9,090 nucleotides of DNA from Filomicrobium sp. (GTDB lineage Bacteria > Pseudomonadota > Alphaproteobacteria > Rhizobiales > Hyphomicrobiaceae). The notes beneath the pieces are model-generated. The model made no database searches. It saw only the letters and a list, made by a program, of their open reading frames with translations, and was not told the origin of the DNA. Below are positions 5,326-9,090 of the stretch, one piece after another. The first letter of the stretch is position 1, and the number at the start of each line of letters is the position of its first letter. The stretch covers positions 1-9,090 of the forward strand of contig JAJFHK010000193.1 in assembly GCA_021775655.1 (NCBI GenBank). Direction: 5' to 3'. A program made the position numbers and the translations under genes.

Positions 5326-6387
5326 ATGAAAACCTTTGCATCGGTCCTACTGGTTCTGACTATGGCTGGATTGGCATTCAGCTCGAATGTTGTGGCAGAT
5401 AATCGCGATCCGCCGCCACCGCCAACGGCCTGGAAGTCGGAAGAACTGCGTGACCACGCACTCGTCGGTATGGTTTGGTCGGCGCGAGACAAGGCTTTCG
5501 TTAAATTGCGGGACTTCGGCCGGTCATTGGCGATAGCCCGGTTCGTTCTGCTTGGTGAAGTCCATGACAACGCCGATCACCACCTGTGGCAGGCTTGGGC
5601 GATCCGCACGGTTTCAAAGCTTCGCGGCTCGCGCATCGTAGAGGGTGCCCCGCAGCTCGATGTCATCGCCATGGAGATGGTGCGGACCGATCAGTACGAT
5701 GCCCTCGACAAGTTCTACGGCAGGAAGGTCGCTGGACCCCGACCTCGCAAGGCACGCGATTTTGCAAGGATGCTGAAGTGGTCGAAAAGCGGCTGGCCGG
5801 ACTTCAAGATCTATGAACCGATTATTGATCAGGCACTCTACGAGCAACTTGTCATCATCCCCGCGAGCGTGTCGCGGGAATTCATCCGGAAGCTCTCCAA
5901 GGAAGGCAAGGTGGCGCTGGCTGACGGCGAAAATGAACGGCTGGGACTTGCCCACGGCCTCGATAAGGAACTTGCGGAATCTCTAACCGTAGAAATCCGC
6001 GACTCGCATTGCGGCCTGATGCCAGAGGCCGCGATCCCTTCAATGAGCTTCATTCAGCGGTTTCGTGACGCCACCATGGCCGACGCGTTATTGTCGGTCG
6101 TAAGTGGAAAAGGCGGCATCTTGATTGCTGGCAACGGCCATATCCGCCGCGACCGAGGGGTTCCCTGGTACCTGGAAAAACGCGGTGTTCCCGCAGAGCA
6201 GATCGTTTCCCTCAAGATGGCGGAAGTCTCAGAGGAGGCGACCAACCCAGAAGACTATATCGAGCGCGGGCCAAGTGGCGCGCCGAGTGTCGACTTTGTC
6301 GTCTTCACGCCGCGGACCCAGCGGCTCGACCCATGCGAGGAAATGCGCAATCAGATGCAGAAACGACCACCGCCGGACCGTAGCTAG
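5326..6387 (+). CDS. Secreted ChaN-like protein of the Tiki/TraB-type superfamily
   Basis: A 353-residue exported protein resembling the ChaN / haem-binding uptake family (Pfam Cofac_haem_bdg), which belongs to the wider Tiki/TraB/EreA fold. Residues 1-24 form a Sec signal peptide (Lys2, hydrophobic core VLLVLTMAGLAF, likely cleavage after VVA at 22-24); no lipobox Cys is present. A Pro run (29-33) follows. LGEVHDNADHH (76-86), Glu117 in AMEMV, and GNGHIRRD (269-276) are the key blocks, giving two GxxH motifs (77-80 and 269-272) and a conserved Glu, as in Tiki-type metallohydrolases. The frame is open from a GTG at 5293, but the ATG at 5326 gives a proper signal peptide and has a GGAAGAG purine tract directly before it. 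It starts 71 nt after carA and may be co-transcribed. Function (haem binding or hydrolase) is unresolved. Confidence 0.8.
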   Translation: MKTFASVLLVLTMAGLAFSSNVVADNRDPPPPPTAWKSEELRDHALVGMVWSARDKAFVKLRDFGRSLAIARFVLLGEVHDNADHHLWQAWAIRTVSKLRGSRIVEGAPQLDVIAMEMVRTDQYDALDKFYGRKVAGPRPRKARDFARMLKWSKSGWPDFKIYEPIIDQALYEQLVIIPASVSREFIRKLSKEGKVALADGENERLGLAHGLDKELAESLTVEIRDSHCGLMPEAAIPSMSFIQRFRDATMADALLSVVSGKGGILIAGNGHIRRDRGVPWYLEKRGVPAEQIVSLKMAEVSEEATNPEDYIERGPSGAPSVDFVVFTPRTQRLDPCEEMRNQMQKRPPPDRS

Positions 6388-6515
6388 GTCAATTCCTTTG
6401 AAAAAGCTCTTGTATTGCGATGGCTGTCGGTATTATCGGCTAAGATACCGCGCAGCTGGAATATTTTGAACTATCGCGCATATTTGCATCGGTTTATCAA
6501 ACGTTAGGATTTCAG
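6388..6515. other. 128-bp gap with an inverted repeat and the next gene's ribosome-binding site
   Basis: This gap is more AT-rich than its flanks. It holds CGGTAT (6428-6433) and ATACCG (6445-6450), perfect 6-bp arms around an 11-nt loop. AGGA (6506-6509) lies 6 nt before the ATG at 6516 and is a good ribosome-binding site. No terminator T-run follows the repeat and no clear promoter was found, so read-through from carA is possible. Confidence 0.4.
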
Positions 6516-7259
6516 ATGATTGACACAGCGACAACGCCGGGAGCACCAAACGCACCGCTAGCTCCAGCTATACAAAAAGTCGATCCCAAAGGCGATGTCG
6601 TGGTGTGGGGGCACGCCGGCATCTTTTTCTGGTGGCCACTTTGGCTTTACGGATACTTTTGCGGCTTTATTACACATATGTTCGGTACGGAAATGCAGCT
6701 CGGGGACGGCCCGGTATTCAAGGTCTATGAAGAGTCTTGGCCCGGCGTGGCGTTCCTCACATTGCTGCTGCTGATAATCATGTTTTCAGCCTGGAGGATA
6801 AAGAGCTACGTTGCCGTTGTCGGAATTCTGGCGGTTATCGTCGCCATCGAGGTTCTCATTCGGACCGGTTATTGGGATGGGGTCCTGGGTTGGCTTATTT
6901 CGCCGGTGATCTACCTCAATTTGGCGTTCTACTTGGTCTTTTCGTCTGTGCTACTGTTCGTCTGGATCACTTCGGTCTTCTTTCTAGACCGATTGACTTT
7001 TTGGCGGATTCAGCCGGGGCAGGTGCAGGAGGTGCACGTTCTCGACCATATCGACGACCGCACCTACCCCTCGATGCTCATGACCGTCCATCGCAAGCCT
7101 GTCGACTTCATGCGCCGCTTGCTCGGGCTATTTCGGACCGGCGATCTTGTCATTGCCTCATCTGACGGGCGTTACAATGTGACGATCCCAAATGTCTGGA
7201 GTATCGACAGCAAGATCAATCGGATCACCGGGATCATCCACGCCCGCAAATCAGCCTGA
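6516..7259 (+). CDS. Four-helix inner-membrane protein with PH-like C-terminal domain, unknown function
   Basis: A 247-residue protein that I cannot assign to a named family. Hydrophobic segments lie at about 33-53 (IFFWWPLWLYGYFCGFI), 76-93, 98-116 and 128-157, the last long enough for one kinked or extended helix. The N-terminus is Pro/Ala-rich and polar. The soluble tail (about 160-247) has FRTGDLVIASSDGRYNVTIPNV, then a helix SIDSKINRITGII. That pattern of strand, strand, IPNV and terminal helix resembles the bacterial PH domain (bPH_2/DUF304, as in YdbS-type membrane proteins). Resemblance is by eye only. The ATG has a good AGGA ribosome-binding site 6 nt upstream. It lies between the ChaN-like gene and carB in the same direction. 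With four helices both termini would be on the same side, probably the cytoplasm. Confidence 0.8.
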   Translation: MIDTATTPGAPNAPLAPAIQKVDPKGDVVVWGHAGIFFWWPLWLYGYFCGFITHMFGTEMQLGDGPVFKVYEESWPGVAFLTLLLLIIMFSAWRIKSYVAVVGILAVIVAIEVLIRTGYWDGVLGWLISPVIYLNLAFYLVFSSVLLFVWITSVFFLDRLTFWRIQPGQVQEVHVLDHIDDRTYPSMLMTVHRKPVDFMRRLLGLFRTGDLVIASSDGRYNVTIPNVWSIDSKINRITGIIHARKSA

Positions 7260-7272
7260 ACAGTGCGCCGCG

Positions 7273-7316
7273 GTCGGCTGCTGTGCGCGATTGTCGGAGC
7301 CGGCAATTACCTTTTT
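7273..7316 (+). terminator. Weak candidate terminator after the membrane-protein gene
   Basis: GTCGGCT (7273-7279) can pair with AGCCGGC (7298-7304), with one G-U pair, around an 18-nt loop. A TTTTT run at 7312-7316 comes 7 nt after the stem. The long loop and the gap before the T-run make this weak. Confidence 0.25.
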
Positions 7317-7361
7317 ATCGTTCGACCGGGGAAGTAGAAGACTTGATCCGTCTGAGTTAAT

Positions 7362-7388
7362 GAGCCGCGGCTTTCTATGTTGCGGCTC
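7362..7388 (+). repeat. Overlapping inverted repeats in the carB leader
   Basis: GAGCCGC (7362-7368) and GCGGCTC (7382-7388) are perfect 7-bp arms around 13 nt. AGCCGCGGCT (7363-7372) is itself a 10-bp palindrome, so the left arm has two possible partners: GCGGCT at 7367-7372 or at 7382-7387. The element ends 38 nt before the carB ATG. It could be leader RNA structure or a protein site; no T-run follows. Confidence 0.4.
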
Positions 7389-7426
7389 TAGCCAAATGCC
7401 TCGCACTACAATAGAAGTCGCCCGCC

Positions 7427-9090
7427 ATGCCCAAACGCACAGACATCAAGTCCATCCTTATTATCGGCGCTGGCCCAATTATCATTGGGCAAGCGTGCGA
7501 ATTTGATTATTCCGGCACACAGGCCTGCAAAGCCTTGAAGGCTGAAGGTTACCGAATCGTGCTGGTTAATTCGAATCCGGCCACGATCATGACCGACCCC
7601 GAATTGGCGGATGCAACATACGTTGAGCCGATCACGCCTGATGTCGTGGCCAAGATTATCGCCGCTGAAAGGCCCGACGCGATCCTACCAACGATGGGCG
7701 GTCAGACAGCGCTTAATACAGCCCTTGCCCTCGAAAAACTGGGTGTACTTGCCGAGTATGGTGTCGAATTGATTGGCGCCAAGGCGGACGCCATCGATAT
7801 GGCGGAAGATCGACTGCTGTTCCGCGATGCAATGGGGCGTATCGGACTTGAGACGCCGCGTTCGTTCCTCGCCCACAGCCGTGAAGAAGCCGCAGCCGCG
7901 ATTGAGCATGTCGGCCTGCCTGCCATCATCCGCCCTTCATTTACACTCGGCGGCACAGGCGGCGGAATTGCCTACAACAGGGAAGAATACTTCGAGATCA
8001 TCGAGAGGGGTCTCGATGCTTCGCCGACTACGCAGGTGCTGGTTGAGGAAAGCGTTCTCGGCTGGAAGGAATTCGAGATGGAGGTGGTTCGCGATAAAGC
8101 GGACAACTGCATCATTATCTGTTCGATCGAAAACATCGACCCGATGGGTGTGCATACCGGCGACTCGATTACTGTTGCCCCAGCGCTGACGCTTACCGAC
8201 AAAGAATACCAGATCATGCGCAACGCCTCGATCGCGGTGCTGCGCGAGATCGGGGTCGAAACCGGTGGCTCAAATGTCCAGTTTGCAGTCAATCCGGAAG
8301 ACGGGCGCCTCGTCGTCATTGAAATGAACCCGCGTGTTTCCAGATCGTCGGCACTTGCCTCCAAGGCAACTGGTTTTCCAATCGCGAAGGTTGCGGCGAA
8401 ACTGGCCGTCGGTTTCACCCTCGATGAACTTGAAAATGACATCACGGGTGGAGCAACGCCGGCGTCGTTCGAGCCGACGATAGATTACGTCGTGACGAAG
8501 ATCCCACGTTTTGCGTTCGAGAAATTCTTTGGTGCGGACCCAGGCCTCACGACGTCGATGAAGTCAGTCGGTGAGGCTATGGCGATCGGCCGCAATTTTG
8601 CCGAGAGTCTCCAAAAGGCTCTGCGTTCACTGGAGATCGGACTCAGCGGCTTAGATGATGTCGAGTTGGAGGGGCTGGGTCTCGGAGACGATAAGAACGT
8701 CATCCGTGCGGAGGTCTCCAAGCCGAGGCCCGACCGCCTCCTCAAAGTTGCCCAAGCCCTACGCCTCGGCGTCGATGTCGAGCAGGTTCACGCCTTCTCC
8801 AAGATCGACCCGTGGTTCCTGGAGCGCATCCGCGAAATCGTCGCGATGGAGAATCGCGTCCGCGAGCACGGTCTGCCGAAGACGACCCGCAGCATGCGGC
8901 TTCTCAAATCGATGGGCTTTTCAGATGCCCGCTTGTCGGCGCTCTCCGGCCTTGAAACCGGAGAAGTTACGCGGCGTCGCAAAGATCTTGGTGTGCGACC
9001 TGTGTTCAAGCGGATCGACACCTGTGCCGCAGAGTTCGCGTCGCCGACGGCCTATATGTACTCGACGTACGAAGCCCCACTCGATAGCGT
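7427..9090 (+). CDS. carB: Carbamoyl-phosphate synthetase large subunit CarB, N-terminal half (3' end cut by window edge)
   Basis: CarB uses two ATP to turn bicarbonate and CarA-delivered ammonia into carbamoyl phosphate. The frame runs open from ATG (7427-7429) to the window end: 554 codons of an expected ~1,070-1,160. What is present is the carboxyphosphate-forming ATP-grasp half (about 1-400) and the oligomerisation region (from about 400). Landmarks include [19 protein letters not shown] at 12-30, Arg129, Arg169 in [14 protein letters not shown], Gln285 in NVQFAVNP, and Glu299, Asn301 and Arg303 in [20 protein letters not shown], matching E. coli numbering without gaps. The start [17 protein letters not shown] is standard, though the ribosome-binding site is poor. 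The carbamate-phosphorylating half and the allosteric domain lie outside the window. It is separated from carA by two genes and has a 167-nt leader with inverted repeats. Confidence 0.97.
   Translation, partial: MPKRTDIKSILIIGAGPIIIGQACEFDYSGTQACKALKAEGYRIVLVNSNPATIMTDPELADATYVEPITPDVVAKIIAAERPDAILPTMGGQTALNTALALEKLGVLAEYGVELIGAKADAIDMAEDRLLFRDAMGRIGLETPRSFLAHSREEAAAAIEHVGLPAIIRPSFTLGGTGGGIAYNREEYFEIIERGLDASPTTQVLVEESVLGWKEFEMEVVRDKADNCIIICSIENIDPMGVHTGDSITVAPALTLTDKEYQIMRNASIAVLREIGVETGGSNVQFAVNPEDGRLVVIEMNPRVSRSSALASKATGFPIAKVAAKLAVGFTLDELENDITGGATPASFEPTIDYVVTKIPRFAFEKFFGADPGLTTSMKSVGEAMAIGRNFAESLQKALRSLEIGLSGLDDVELEGLGLGDDKNVIRAEVSKPRPDRLLKVAQALRLGVDVEQVHAFSKIDPWFLERIREIVAMENRVREHGLPKTTRSMRLLKSMGFSDARLSALSGLETGEVTRRRKDLGVRPVFKRIDTCAAEFASPTAYMYSTYEAPLDS

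Noticed and set aside
7972..8445. A 157-codon minus-strand frame inside carB
   Set aside because: It is antisense to the conserved ATP-grasp domain of CarB and Ser/Thr-rich, typical of a shadow frame.

Overview
The window looks like chromosomal core-genome DNA of an alphaproteobacterium, probably of the Hyphomicrobiales (Rhizobiales) or a close relative. This rests on the style of the RpoD, DnaG, CarA and CarB proteins, a moderately high GC content, and the gene order (yqeY-dnaG-rpoD running away from carA). No transposase, phage gene, tRNA, rRNA, CRISPR array or other sign of recent transfer was seen. I did not find a clear-cut undescribed multi-gene system. The points of interest are unusual details in and between well-known genes.

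Left half, minus strand (read from about 3.73 kb down to 1): a YqeY/GatB-like small protein (3261-3734), DNA primase dnaG (1185-3053), and the first 284 codons of the housekeeping sigma factor rpoD (1-852, running off the left edge). This is an alphaproteobacterial version of the macromolecular-synthesis operon, with yqeY where enterics have rpsU. The cistrons are separated by 207 bp and 332 bp of non-coding DNA. Both gaps hold inverted repeats, and the first also has two GANTC (CcrM-type) sites and degenerate DnaA-box-like 9-mers. DnaG has lost three of the four zinc ligands of its N-terminal CHC2 ribbon but keeps an intact TOPRIM catalytic core.

Right half, plus strand: carA (4064-5254), a secreted ChaN/Tiki-superfamily protein (5326-6387), a four-helix membrane protein with a PH-like C-terminal tail (6516-7259), and the first 554 codons of carB (7427-9090, running off the right edge). 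CarA and CarB are the two subunits of carbamoyl-phosphate synthetase, which feeds pyrimidine and arginine synthesis. Here they are split by about 2.2 kb holding two envelope-type genes with no obvious link to carbamoyl phosphate. carA has no ATG start. Its only plausible start is TTG, one codon after the stop of a 20-codon in-frame upstream ORF that begins near the predicted transcription start.

The 3735-4063 region is a divergent promoter region serving yqeY-dnaG-rpoD leftward and carA rightward. All promoter and terminator calls here are by eye and are low confidence.
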